A stretch of DNA of 64,000 bases from Geojedonia litorea (GTDB lineage: Bacteria; Bacteroidota; Bacteroidia; Flavobacteriales; Flavobacteriaceae), in NCBI RefSeq assembly GCF_042654525.1, contig NZ_JBHSGP010000014.1, positions 62,001-126,000 of the forward strand, written 5' to 3'. The notes beneath the pieces are model-generated. The model searched no databases. It was not told the DNA's origin and saw only the letters and a list, made by a program, of their open reading frames with translations. Both the position numbers and the translations under genes were made by a program. Below are positions 17,054 through 25,716 of the stretch, piece by piece; within the stretch, counting starts at the first letter, position 1; every line of letters starts with the position of its first letter.

Positions 17054-17380
17054 TTATTTTAATTTATCATTGTTATGGTGTCTATCATGATCTCGTTTGG
17101 TTTTTTTATCCATCCGCTTGTCAAAAGCTTCTTGAAGATCGATTCCGGTTTGATTTGCTAAACATAGCACTACAAACATGACATCGGCCAATTCTTCACC
17201 AAGGTCTTTGTCCTTATCACTCTCTTTTTCACTTTGTTCACCGTAGCGTCTAGCAATAATGCGGGCTACTTCTCCTACTTCTTCAGTTAACTGGGCCATA
17301 TTGGTTAGCTCATTGAAGTAACGAACTCCATGTGCATTAATCCAATCATCGACAATTTGTTGTGCGTTTTTGATATTCAA
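17054..17380 (-). CDS. MazG-like nucleotide pyrophosphohydrolase
   Basis: A 108-residue all-helical NTP pyrophosphohydrolase of the MazG/dUTPase superfamily. The metal-binding pattern EExxE in TEEVGEVA is followed by ELADV (ExxD) in LGEELADVMFVVLCLA. The C-terminus is highly charged (KKTKRDHDRHHNNDKLK). It would hydrolyse non-canonical NTPs to NMP and pyrophosphate; the substrate cannot be specified. It starts with TTG at 17380 (MNIKNAQQ), two bases after the stop of the upstream gene, so translation is probably coupled. Confidence 0.85.
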   Translation of the reverse strand: MNIKNAQQIVDDWINAHGVRYFNELTNMAQLTEEVGEVARIIARRYGEQSEKESDKDKDLGEELADVMFVVLCLANQTGIDLQEAFDKRMDKKTKRDHDRHHNNDKLK

Positions 17381-17382
17381 AA

Positions 17383-19404
17383 TTAAATTTTTGTAAGTAC
17401 TATCTTCTCACTCTGTTTTTCCACTAACAAACTATAAAAATTTTTGAAAAAATCATAATCACTTGAAAGCACTAAAGAAGTATTTAACGCAAAATTAATG
17501 GATAATTGTAAATATTTACCATTTTCTTTAGCCAAATAAGAAAACTCCCCTGTTTCACCATTAAATTGGAATTTCTCATTTTTAGGCAAGTATTCAACCT
17601 TATAGCCATCTGGCAGCATGATATTGATCATATACTTATCCGAAATAGGATGATTTAAATCAATTGGGTAGTTGCGATGATTTTGCTTGAAAGGATTTTC
17701 TTTTGTTGTTAAAAATAGTAGCGGTGAAAAATAAAGTTTATCTCCAATTTCTTCAATTCCGTCGCCAAGTGTATAATTATAGCTTACTTTAATTGGTTCT
17801 GCTGCAAGTTGAGCATTCTCGATTTGCAAATCTGAAACCACTAATTGACCCTTGTCTTTTTCTAAATATTTAACATATTCCTCTGGATTTAAATTCACAA
17901 ATCGATCTCTAAACCTCATAGCCAAGTAATTTGTAGTTTGGCTTCTAACATTTCCTTCAATTGTTAAATCAGGATTGATTTTCACATTTAATGCGATCAT
18001 TTCACTAGAGTTCACAGTTGGTGTTAAATTAATCCAATCTGAACTTCCGTTTTCACGAATAACACGACCTTGCCAGTTTAATGTTCTTAATGGTAACGTG
18101 TTAATGGTACTGTAAGGTTCTGTTGCATCCAGCAATGCACTGAACTCTGGAGTTTCGACCAAGCAAATCACATAATTAAACCCTTGCCTAGTTGGAAATA
18201 AAGGTATGCCATTATTTTTAGTACTCACCAAAACAGGATCAGCTTTAAGTCCAGCATAGCGCAACATTGAAACTAGCATTAAATTTATATCTGCACTGTT
18301 TCCAGCCCCTTCCTTATATGCTGATCTAACTCCCTTTTCACTTGTAAATCCAATAAAATTATTCCATTTTACTTTAGATTTTACAAATTCATAAATCAAA
18401 TAGGCTTTTTTTAAATTATCAGTTACGCCAGCTAATAAAGCATTAATATCATCGTCATAATATCCTGTTCTATCTAATTGACTACCAAACTCTGGGCTAT
18501 CATAAATTGTTCTAGTAACATCATCCCATGACGAAGAATACGTTTTTATCGCCTCATTAGGATATCTTGTTGCAGTGTGCTCCAAAATTAATTTTGATCT
18601 ATAATTATCCAAATTATCAACTAAAGGTTCAGCTTTTAGCGCAGGTATATTGGATTCATTACTCAAAATGATATTATCTTTATAATCTATTTTGGATTGT
18701 GAAAAAGAAGTTGATGTAGGCCCTATTTTATTAGCATTTGTTCTTGATTTATCGTTAAAGGTTAAAAAGTTATTTTTTGTTGATTCGGCTAAACGAGGGA
18801 CATATAATGCCCTTGGATTTTGTAATTTATTATAAATAAAATATTCTGGTGTTTTAACCGAAATTTCCAATTGGTTAATTGGTATGGTGTACTGAAAATC
18901 AATGTCATCTATTGAAAGATATGGTGATACTATCTCATATTCAAATTCAATAACACAGCCTTCCTTGATATTTGGCATAGTAAACGACTCAAACTTCCAA
19001 TATTTATTCGCTACTTCTTCAAACATTCCGTCTTTTTTCAACTTGTCCTCTACAATTTTACCATCAATTAAGTTATAAGTATAACCTTTTAATGATTGTA
19101 AATTTTCACTATTGGCATTCGATCTATTATAAAGTCTTACTTTTCTTGTAGCCCAATCAAAGCCATCTTTATTATAAATTTTAATTCGTTCATGTACTTC
19201 TCTTTTTTGCACAAATCCATCACCTTGGATGTAGTCAAATCTAACGGTTTCCTTTTTGTATAATACAGCTGCACTTGTCGAAGAATCAAGAGGATGGATC
19301 TTCTCTTTTAGTTCTTCTTCAGATATTTTTCCAAATTTGAAATTCTGTGCATCTAATGTATAACAGCATATTACTATAAATGCAGATAAAATTAAATGTT
19401 TCAT
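17383..19404 (-). CDS. DUF3857/transglutaminase-like secreted protein, catalytic triad degenerate
   Basis: 673 residues with a signal peptide (MKHLILSAFIVICCYTLDAQ). Order: DUF3857-type beta domain at about 50-250, transglutaminase-like domain at about 320-430, and a C-terminal beta domain at about 480-660. Compared with its neighbour, the catalytic cysteine position is Ser370 (GNSADINL) and the histidine position is Tyr411 (FNYVICLV), while Asp426 remains. It is therefore probably not an active transglutaminase or protease and may bind substrate or pair with its paralogue. It is the downstream member of a tandem pair, 6 bp apart. Confidence 0.8.
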   Translation of the reverse strand: MKHLILSAFIVICCYTLDAQNFKFGKISEEELKEKIHPLDSSTSAAVLYKKETVRFDYIQGDGFVQKREVHERIKIYNKDGFDWATRKVRLYNRSNANSENLQSLKGYTYNLIDGKIVEDKLKKDGMFEEVANKYWKFESFTMPNIKEGCVIEFEYEIVSPYLSIDDIDFQYTIPINQLEISVKTPEYFIYNKLQNPRALYVPRLAESTKNNFLTFNDKSRTNANKIGPTSTSFSQSKIDYKDNIILSNESNIPALKAEPLVDNLDNYRSKLILEHTATRYPNEAIKTYSSSWDDVTRTIYDSPEFGSQLDRTGYYDDDINALLAGVTDNLKKAYLIYEFVKSKVKWNNFIGFTSEKGVRSAYKEGAGNSADINLMLVSMLRYAGLKADPVLVSTKNNGIPLFPTRQGFNYVICLVETPEFSALLDATEPYSTINTLPLRTLNWQGRVIRENGSSDWINLTPTVNSSEMIALNVKINPDLTIEGNVRSQTTNYLAMRFRDRFVNLNPEEYVKYLEKDKGQLVVSDLQIENAQLAAEPIKVSYNYTLGDGIEEIGDKLYFSPLLFLTTKENPFKQNHRNYPIDLNHPISDKYMINIMLPDGYKVEYLPKNEKFQFNGETGEFSYLAKENGKYLQLSINFALNTSLVLSSDYDFFKNFYSLLVEKQSEKIVLTKI

Positions 19405-19410
19405 AAGGTA

Positions 19411-21315
19411 TTAAGGGTTAGTGATGAGTACAATTTTGGTTTTGTCGTGTTTAGCAACATTTAATTTAAACTCCCTAAAGGCCTCATACTCTTCCTTGGG
19501 ATAATAGCCTTTGTTTAAAATATATGTCCGTTGATATAGAATTGAATTATTTTCTTTCAGAATGAGCACGCATGAATATGTACCGTACTTTGTTTCAATA
19601 TGAACATCCTTAGGCAAGGCTTCTAAACCTAAATTAGCATCTAATTCTATTAGAAACTCATCTTTTTCGGTAATCCCTCTTTCTATTTCAAAATCTAATG
19701 TTCGATCCTGATATCTTGTAGGTATGTCTGAAATTCTGTTCAACACATTGGGCTGGAACAATAATCGTGTACCACTTTTTGTGGCATAATTTTTTGCTGA
19801 AAGTTTAACATTCTCAATAAACTCAATTTTGTCCTTATCATTAATAAACTTCATTTGATCGATGGATAAGTTATTAACATAACCCCAATATTTTTTCAGA
19901 TGAATGTCCTGATCTCTTGCAGGAATATTTTGAATCCCCTCACGCAAACCATAGATATATCCATACGATTTTAAATCTACTTCACCTGTTATTGATCCAT
20001 CTAGATTCATTTTAATTTTGGCATTTGTGTGCTTTAAATTTACATCTGCGCTGTATATTTTTGTGTGGACTACCTTACCCCCTTCAGGGGTGATTAGTAT
20101 CGCATCTCTATCATCGGTCCAGCCTGCGATGTATCCAAATGGGTTAGTTTGACTTGTGCATTCTAACCAAATGTCTTCTTCATCATTAGGTATACATAGC
20201 ACTACATGATCTCCTTGGGTTGACGAAAAATCTGAATCAATATTTTTTATACTTCTATCCCCATAAATAACTGCATAATGCGCTTCTACTCCAACCTCTT
20301 TTAATAAGGCTTTTGTGTAGTTCGAAAGCCCTTTACAATCGGCATAACCCAATCTATCAACGTCGGCTGCTAACATGGGTTTCCAGCCACCTATACCCAC
20401 TTGAACACTTATATATCTTGTTTTCTCTTGTACATAATTGTAAACCTTCTTTGCCTTTTCTAAATCAGTATTCAAATCAAATGTTAACGTTTTTATTTCG
20501 GTTTTTACTGATTCAGGTATTTCTTCAGTACCAACTAATAGTTTATCATGCATCCATTTACCAAAGTCTTCCCAAGTATTATTTACGCCTTTTACACCTT
20601 CCATATTAAATTCAGTCAATGCTGCTTTTAAAGATGGACCATAGGTTCTAAATTCTGGGCTATATGCTTCAGGTTTAATCGCAATTAAATTCTTACAGGA
20701 ATAGTGATAATCACTATGTTTTTCAATATTATAACTATCAAAATTTGTTGTTTTTACCTTTAAATTTATACCAGAAGGATTAGATATTTTATAATATGAA
20801 AATTGTGTGCTAGCATAAAACCCTTCAAGGGGCAACCACCCTGGGATAAATGCAGTGGAGGTGTATTCTATTTCAGCTTCTAAATGAATGGTATAAGGAT
20901 AATTTATCGGCGTGTAGTTTAAGTATTTTACCCTGCTATCTGAATACAAAGATCCGCCATCAACAGCACTAACATCCATGAAGTCGTTCTTTTTAATCTT
21001 TTTGATATCTTTTCCAAAAGCGTCATAAACTTTAACTTCAAGTTTTTTAATACTAATATTGTCATCATAACCAAAAACTGCTCCATGGTCAACATTACCT
21101 TCTTTATTTAATATGGTAACAACACGGTTTTCTGTGTATACCATCTTATTATAGGCCTTGATTTCGATATCAACAGCACTATATCTAATCACAGCATTAG
21201 CATTAGCCTTAAGTTCTAAAGGAATTGTAGTTGAATCTAAAAAGTCTTCGTTTTGGGAATATCCACATAGGCTTAATAAGCCAAACAGAGAGAGGGATAA
21301 CAATTGTTTGATCAT
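19411..21315 (-). CDS. DUF3857/transglutaminase-like secreted protein, active-site Cys and His present
   Basis: 634 residues with a signal peptide ending near CGYSQ. Residues about 40-240 are the DUF3857 beta domain and about 250-390 a transglutaminase-like domain. The catalytic residues are visible as Cys327 in YADCKGLSNY and His370 in GDHVVLC; the third position is Glu385 in WLECTSQ instead of Asp. It should be periplasmic or outer-membrane associated. The physiological substrate of this family is not known to me. It heads the group with the degenerate paralogue, the MazG-like gene and aroA. Confidence 0.82.
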   Translation of the reverse strand: MIKQLLSLSLFGLLSLCGYSQNEDFLDSTTIPLELKANANAVIRYSAVDIEIKAYNKMVYTENRVVTILNKEGNVDHGAVFGYDDNISIKKLEVKVYDAFGKDIKKIKKNDFMDVSAVDGGSLYSDSRVKYLNYTPINYPYTIHLEAEIEYTSTAFIPGWLPLEGFYASTQFSYYKISNPSGINLKVKTTNFDSYNIEKHSDYHYSCKNLIAIKPEAYSPEFRTYGPSLKAALTEFNMEGVKGVNNTWEDFGKWMHDKLLVGTEEIPESVKTEIKTLTFDLNTDLEKAKKVYNYVQEKTRYISVQVGIGGWKPMLAADVDRLGYADCKGLSNYTKALLKEVGVEAHYAVIYGDRSIKNIDSDFSSTQGDHVVLCIPNDEEDIWLECTSQTNPFGYIAGWTDDRDAILITPEGGKVVHTKIYSADVNLKHTNAKIKMNLDGSITGEVDLKSYGYIYGLREGIQNIPARDQDIHLKKYWGYVNNLSIDQMKFINDKDKIEFIENVKLSAKNYATKSGTRLLFQPNVLNRISDIPTRYQDRTLDFEIERGITEKDEFLIELDANLGLEALPKDVHIETKYGTYSCVLILKENNSILYQRTYILNKGYYPKEEYEAFREFKLNVAKHDKTKIVLITNP

Positions 21316-21332
21316 TAGCGAATGTTATATTC

Positions 21333-21361
21333 CAAAAATAAAAATATTAAGATAATCTTAA
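21333..21361 (-). promoter_or_regulatory. Candidate promoter with palindrome upstream of the DUF3857 pair
   Basis: On the minus strand TATTTTTG (21340 to 21333) matches TAnnTTTG. Immediately upstream a perfect 15 bp palindrome, TTAAGAT-A-ATCTTAA on the plus strand, covers 21347-21361 between the -7 and -33 positions, where a repressor could bind. The palindrome is AT-rich and could be chance. Confidence 0.35.
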
Positions 21362-21543
21362 CGTTTTTTAACAAATTTATTTTTCAACATGTAACGATCT
21401 AGATGACGACCCTCAACACAACAAACTACTTAAGCTTGTTAAGCTCATCATTTAGTCATTCAGAAAAATCAACCAGGATTATTTATAAATTTAAGTTGAG
21501 AGGCAACTTTGAATATTATTATGCAGTATTCCTTGATCAGAAA
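21362..21543. other. Intergenic stretch without recognised content
   Basis: The gap between dtd and the DUF3857 gene holds the promoter at 21333-21361. The remaining 180 bp show no convincing gene, terminator or repeat; the small plus-strand frame there has no homologue I recognise. Confidence 0.5.
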
Positions 21544-21999
21544 TTAATATTCTTTATTTTTTGTATCAATAATAATAGTAACCGGGCCATCGTTTAAAAG
21601 CTCTACCTTCATATCGGCCCCAAATTCTCCCGTTTGTACAACTTTACCCAAATCCTGTTGAAACTTTTCAACAAAAGCTTCGTACAACGGGATAGCAATT
21701 TCTGGTTTGGCCGCCTTGATATAACTAGGTCGATTTCCTTTTTTTGTGTTTGCGTGTAAGGTAAACTGACTTACAACTATAGCGTTACCATCTCTATCGA
21801 GAATTGATTTGTTCATCACCCCATTTTCGTCTCCAAAAATTCGAAGATTAGCAATTTTTTTAGAAAGCCATTCAATATCTTCTTGGGTATCCTCATCACT
21901 AATTCCTAGTAAAACTAAAAGACCATAAGAAATTGAAGCAACAATTTTATTATCAATAGTTACACTTGCTTTTGATACGCGCTGAATCACTGCTTTCAT
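21544..21999 (-). CDS. dtd: D-aminoacyl-tRNA deacylase Dtd
   Basis: A 151-residue enzyme that removes D-amino acids mis-attached to tRNA. Family hallmarks are the MKAVIQRVSKASVTID start, SQFTLHANTKKGNRPSY with the active-site SQFTL block, and LLNDGPVTIIID with the NxGPVT element (here NDGPVT). Full length. It overlaps the end of rsgA by 4 bp (ATGA), so the two are co-translated. Confidence 0.95.
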   Translation of the reverse strand: MKAVIQRVSKASVTIDNKIVASISYGLLVLLGISDEDTQEDIEWLSKKIANLRIFGDENGVMNKSILDRDGNAIVVSQFTLHANTKKGNRPSYIKAAKPEIAIPLYEAFVEKFQQDLGKVVQTGEFGADMKVELLNDGPVTIIIDTKNKEY

Positions 22000-22946
22000 T
22001 CGTTTTCCCAGTTTTCTGTGCGATAATTTTCATCATCACCTTGTATAATTTGTACGTAGCTACGATATCTTGAAAAGGCCAGCTCATCTTTATCAAGCGC
22101 CTCCTTTACAGCACATTTAGGCTCTTCGATATGAAGACAGTTATTGAATTTACAATCCTTTTTTAACTCAAATATTTCAGGAAAATAATCGCCAACTTCT
22201 TCTTTGTCCATATCAACAATGCCAAATCCTTTAATTCCTGGCGTATCAATAATTTTTGCTTCAAAACTCAAGTCAAACATCTCGGCAAATGTAGTGGTAT
22301 GTTGGCCTTGCATATGTTGTTCAGAAATTTCCTTTGTCTTTAAATCTAATTCAGGTTCTATGGCATTAACCAATGTTGATTTACCAACACCAGAATGACC
22401 TGCAAACATGCTCACCTTGCCTTTCATGAGCGTTTTAACCTTATCAATATTTTTTCCAGTAGCTGCTGAAATTCCAATACATTCATAACCTATTTTACGA
22501 TACACATGAGCCAAGTACTTAACCTCATCCATAGCCGATTCGTCATAAGTATCTAGCTTATTAAAAAGTAATATTGTTTTTACCGAATAGGCTTCCGAAG
22601 TCACTAAAAATCGATCAATAAAGCTGGTGAAGGTTGGTGGATTATTTATAGTCACTAGCAAAAACACTTGATCTATATTACTGGCAATAACATGGGTTTG
22701 TTTAGATAAGTTAACCGATTTTCTTACAATATAATTTTTGCGATCATGAATTGTGTGAATAAGACCCGTAGTTTCATCATTATAGGTTTCAAGTTCAAAA
22801 TCCACAACGTCTCCAACAGCTATTGGATTTGTACTTTTAATCCCTTTTAATCGAAATTTCCCTTTAATTCTGCATTGATAAAACGTCCCTAAATCTGTTT
22901 TTACGGTATACCAACTTCCTGTAGATTTATAAACGTGTCCTGTCAT
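21996..22946 (-). CDS. rsgA: Ribosome small subunit-dependent GTPase RsgA
   Basis: A circularly permuted GTPase that helps late maturation of the 30S subunit. The N-terminal OB-fold is at about 1-70. G4 (LLFNKLD) precedes G1 (GHSGVGKST), the permuted order. G3 is DTPG in IIDTPGIKGFG, and the zinc motif C-x5-C-x-H-x5-C is in CKFNNCLHIEEPKCAV. The ATG at 22946 (MTGHVYKS) is preferred over a TTG one codon upstream. 316 residues. Confidence 0.95.
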   Translation of the reverse strand: MTGHVYKSTGSWYTVKTDLGTFYQCRIKGKFRLKGIKSTNPIAVGDVVDFELETYNDETTGLIHTIHDRKNYIVRKSVNLSKQTHVIASNIDQVFLLVTINNPPTFTSFIDRFLVTSEAYSVKTILLFNKLDTYDESAMDEVKYLAHVYRKIGYECIGISAATGKNIDKVKTLMKGKVSMFAGHSGVGKSTLVNAIEPELDLKTKEISEQHMQGQHTTTFAEMFDLSFEAKIIDTPGIKGFGIVDMDKEEVGDYFPEIFELKKDCKFNNCLHIEEPKCAVKEALDKDELAFSRYRSYVQIIQGDDENYRTENWENE

Positions 22947-23037
22947 CAATAACTAATTAGTTAGACTGCAAATTAACAACTTTTCGTATTAAGAAAAAGA
23001 GTATCTTCGATTGTTAATTTTAAATTATAGTCACTAT

Positions 23038-23706
23038 ATGAAAAAACTTCTTTTATCCGTTTTGTTTTTATCGGTAATTGGCCTTGTACAGGCGCAAACA
23101 AATTTGTATGAAAATCCAGAATTTGACAAAATAGCTGAGTCTCATAAAATTATAGCTATTGTCCCATTTAAAACACAGGTCAAACTCCGTCCGAAGCAGA
23201 TGAAGGATATGACCACTGAGCAATTGCAGCGTATAGAACGCTCTGAAGGTGAGAGTATTCAAAGTGCCATGTATTCATGGTTCCTGAAGCGAAAAAAACG
23301 TGGCGATCTTCAAAATTTAGAAATTCAAGATCCAAGAATTACGACTGCCATGTTGAAGAAACAGAATATCGATTACGATAATATTATGGACTTTACACCC
23401 AAGGAATTGGCAAACTTTCTTGAAGTTGATGCTGTAATTTCAGGTGAATTTGAAACCGATAAGCCAATGTCTGAAGGTGCTTCTGTCGCTTTAGGATTGC
23501 TTATTGGGTTTTGGGGAAACACAAATAGTGCAACCATTAATATGAGTGTTCATAATGCCGAAGATGGTGTTTTACTATGGAATTATAACAAACAAGTTCG
23601 GGGAAGTCTAGGAAGTGACTCTGAAAACTTAATTAACACATTGATGCGAAAAGCTTCAAGACGTTTGGCCTATACAAAGCACAGTAAAAATGATGATGAT
23701 AATTAA
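23038..23706 (+). CDS. Secreted protein of unknown function, TolB/CsgG-like N-terminal region
   Basis: 222 residues from ATG at 23038, which gives a clean signal peptide (MKKLLLSVLFLSVIGLVQAQ); an upstream ATG at 23011 would only add nine residues before it. The mature part begins with an IIAIVPF strand, continues through VDAVISGEF, and has a hydrophobic glycine segment (ASVALGLLIGFW) then VLLWNYNKQVRGS. These features recall TolB/CsgG-type periplasmic alpha/beta folds, but I cannot name the family. It is convergent with the aromatic operon and shares its terminator. Confidence 0.7.
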   Translation: MKKLLLSVLFLSVIGLVQAQTNLYENPEFDKIAESHKIIAIVPFKTQVKLRPKQMKDMTTEQLQRIERSEGESIQSAMYSWFLKRKKRGDLQNLEIQDPRITTAMLKKQNIDYDNIMDFTPKELANFLEVDAVISGEFETDKPMSEGASVALGLLIGFWGNTNSATINMSVHNAEDGVLLWNYNKQVRGSLGSDSENLINTLMRKASRRLAYTKHSKNDDDN

Positions 23707-23720
23707 ATAAAAAAAGAATA

Positions 23721-23752
23721 AAAAAAAGGCTCGCAAATGCGAGCCTTTTTTT
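23721..23752. terminator. Bidirectional terminator between secreted protein and aromatic operon
   Basis: GGCTCGC-AAAT-GCGAGCC (23728-23745) is flanked by an A-run on the left and a T-run on the right, so it can stop transcription from both sides. It serves the gene ending at 23706 and the minus-strand DAHP synthase gene ending at 23751. Confidence 0.92.
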
Positions 23753-24833
23753 ATTGATTAATAATCTTTTCCTGATGGTTGATAGATTCTTGATGAATAG
23801 CTTTAAACATTTTGAGAATAAACTCTTCGCTTAATCCTTTCTCTTCACCTTCGAGAACCATTTTTCCTAAAATCTCATTCCAACGTTTACTTTGTAAAAC
23901 GGCAACATTCTTTTGTTTTTTAAGTAACCCAATGCTGTCGGCAACTTTCATACGTTTCCCTAAAACTTCAATAATTTGGTTATCAATCACATCAATTTGA
24001 GCTCTCAAGTTATTTAAACTTGTATTATACTCTGCTTCAGGATCGGTTTCTTTTCTGATTTTTAGATCCTTCATAATCTGAACCAACGCCTTTGGTGTTA
24101 CCTGCTGTGCGGCATCACTCCAAGCTTTATCTGGGTCGTTATGGGTTTCAATCATCAATCCATCAAAATTAAGGTCTAAAGCGGTTTGCGATACATCAAA
24201 AATCATATCACGTTTTCCTGTTATATGCGACGGATCGTTAATTAACGGTAGATCAGGAAACTTGGTCTGCAATTCAATGGCTAATTGCCATTCTGGATTA
24301 TTTCGATATTTGGTTTTTTCATAGGTTGAAAATCCTCTATGGATAACACCCAATTTTTTGATGTCTGCTGAAGCTAATCGTTCAATTGCCCCCAACCATA
24401 ATGGCAAGTCAGGATTTACCGGATTTTTCACCAAAACTATTTTATCAGTTCCTTTTAAAGCATCAGCTATTTCTTGTACAATAAACGGGCTAACGGTTGA
24501 TCTAGCTCCTATCCAAAGCAAATCGATATCATGCTCTAAAGCCAATTCTACATGGGCTTTATTGGCAACTTCAGTAGCGGTTTTTAAACCGGTTTCTTCT
24601 TTAACCTTTTGCAGCCATTTTAAGCCTAAAGCACCGACACCTTCAAACATTCCTGGTCGTGTTCTAGGTTTCCAGATTCCTGCTCTATAATAATTTACAT
24701 CTGTATCCTTTAACTGATGTGCAATGTCTAACACTTGGGCCTCAGTTTCGGCACTACACGGGCCTGCTATTACTAAAGGGTGACTCAATTTTAAATCATC
24801 CAACCACGATCTCAACTCTTTTTTATTTTCCAT
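23751..24833 (-). CDS. Bifunctional DAHP synthase / chorismate mutase
   Basis: A 360-residue fusion. Residues about 1-265 form a class I-beta type 3-deoxy-7-phosphoheptulonate synthase (VIAGPCSAE, GIWKPRTRPGMFEGVG, LVKNPVNPDLPLWLGAIERL, HRGFSTYEKTKYRN, NDPSHITGKRD). Residues about 270-355 form an AroQ-type chorismate mutase (LRAQIDVIDNQIIEVLGKRMKVADSIGLLKKQ). It starts the shikimate pathway and also makes prephenate. It is the last gene of the Phe/Tyr operon, 31 bp after tyrA. The mutase part is likely also the feedback-sensing unit, as in related fusions. Confidence 0.93.
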   Translation of the reverse strand: MENKKELRSWLDDLKLSHPLVIAGPCSAETEAQVLDIAHQLKDTDVNYYRAGIWKPRTRPGMFEGVGALGLKWLQKVKEETGLKTATEVANKAHVELALEHDIDLLWIGARSTVSPFIVQEIADALKGTDKIVLVKNPVNPDLPLWLGAIERLASADIKKLGVIHRGFSTYEKTKYRNNPEWQLAIELQTKFPDLPLINDPSHITGKRDMIFDVSQTALDLNFDGLMIETHNDPDKAWSDAAQQVTPKALVQIMKDLKIRKETDPEAEYNTSLNNLRAQIDVIDNQIIEVLGKRMKVADSIGLLKKQKNVAVLQSKRWNEILGKMVLEGEEKGLSEEFILKMFKAIHQESINHQEKIINQ

Positions 24834-24864
24834 AATCTAATTTTTAAACCTGTTGGTTTTATTA

Positions 24865-25716
24865 CTAATTTATTCCGTTTAAAATATCTTTTATATGATT
24901 TGTATTTTTCATTTCGTTATAAATGGCCTCAAAATCATCGGCATGTATATATTCTTTGAATTTAGTTAGGTTAGCGATGTAGTCATCTAAAACTTCTAGA
25001 ACATTTGCTTTGTTTTGCTTAAAAATTGGTGTCCACATTTCAGGAGAGCTTTTGGCTAACCTCACTGTACTTTCAAATCCACTGCCAGCCATATCAAATA
25101 TGTCGCGTTCGTTCTTTTCTTTTTCAATGACTGTTTTACCTAACATAAACGAACTAATGTGCGACAAGTGAGAAACATAGGCAATATGCTTGTCATGAGC
25201 TTCAGGATTCATATACCGAATACGCATACCCATTTCGCCAAAGAGTTTAAGGGCTTTTTCCTGTAACTTGAACGCAGTTTTTTCAACCTCGCAAATAATA
25301 TTTGTCTTGTTTTTGTACAAGTTATGTATGGCTGCTTTAGGACCCGAAAACTCGGTTCCTGAAATAGGATGTGCGGCTAAAAAGTTTCTGCGTTTTGGAT
25401 GCCTTTCAACAACTTTGCAGATATCCATTTTAGTTGAACCCACATCAATTACCAAACAGGTATCTGAAATTAAATCTAAAACTTTAGGCAATTCGATTAC
25501 TGCAGCGTCTACAGGTATTGATAAAATTACAAAATCGGCTTGTTTTAAATCTTCATAAGTTGCTTTTGCATCAATGACTTTTAGTGCTAATGCTTCATCC
25601 AAATGATTTGAATTGCTGTCTATCCCAAATACGGATAGTTTTGGATGAATGGATTTTATATCCAAAGCCATGCTTCCGCCAATTAACCCAACACCTATTA
25701 CGTATACATTTTTCAT
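24865..25716 (-). CDS. tyrA: Prephenate dehydrogenase
   Basis: A 283-residue NAD-dependent enzyme making 4-hydroxyphenylpyruvate for tyrosine. The N-terminal Rossmann motif is GVGLIGGSMALD at about 7-18. It also has the AHPISGTEFSGP block with catalytic His and the HDKHIAYVSHLSHISSFML helix. The start at 25716 (MKNVYVIG) gives a 4 bp ATGA overlap with the upstream aminotransferase; a longer in-frame start at 25761 would overlap it by 49 bp and adds a non-conserved basic tail. No ACT domain is present. Confidence 0.93.
   Translation of the reverse strand: MKNVYVIGVGLIGGSMALDIKSIHPKLSVFGIDSNSNHLDEALALKVIDAKATYEDLKQADFVILSIPVDAAVIELPKVLDLISDTCLVIDVGSTKMDICKVVERHPKRRNFLAAHPISGTEFSGPKAAIHNLYKNKTNIICEVEKTAFKLQEKALKLFGEMGMRIRYMNPEAHDKHIAYVSHLSHISSFMLGKTVIEKEKNERDIFDMAGSGFESTVRLAKSSPEMWTPIFKQNKANVLEVLDDYIANLTKFKEYIHADDFEAIYNEMKNTNHIKDILNGIN

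Noticed and set aside
21403..21597. 64-codon plus-strand frame near the dtd end
   Set aside because: It overlaps dtd antisense and has no recognisable start context or homologue.
24834..24864. Possible promoter or attenuator between tyrA and the DAHP synthase gene
   Set aside because: Only 31 bp, no hairpin or TAnnTTTG box; best read as one operon.
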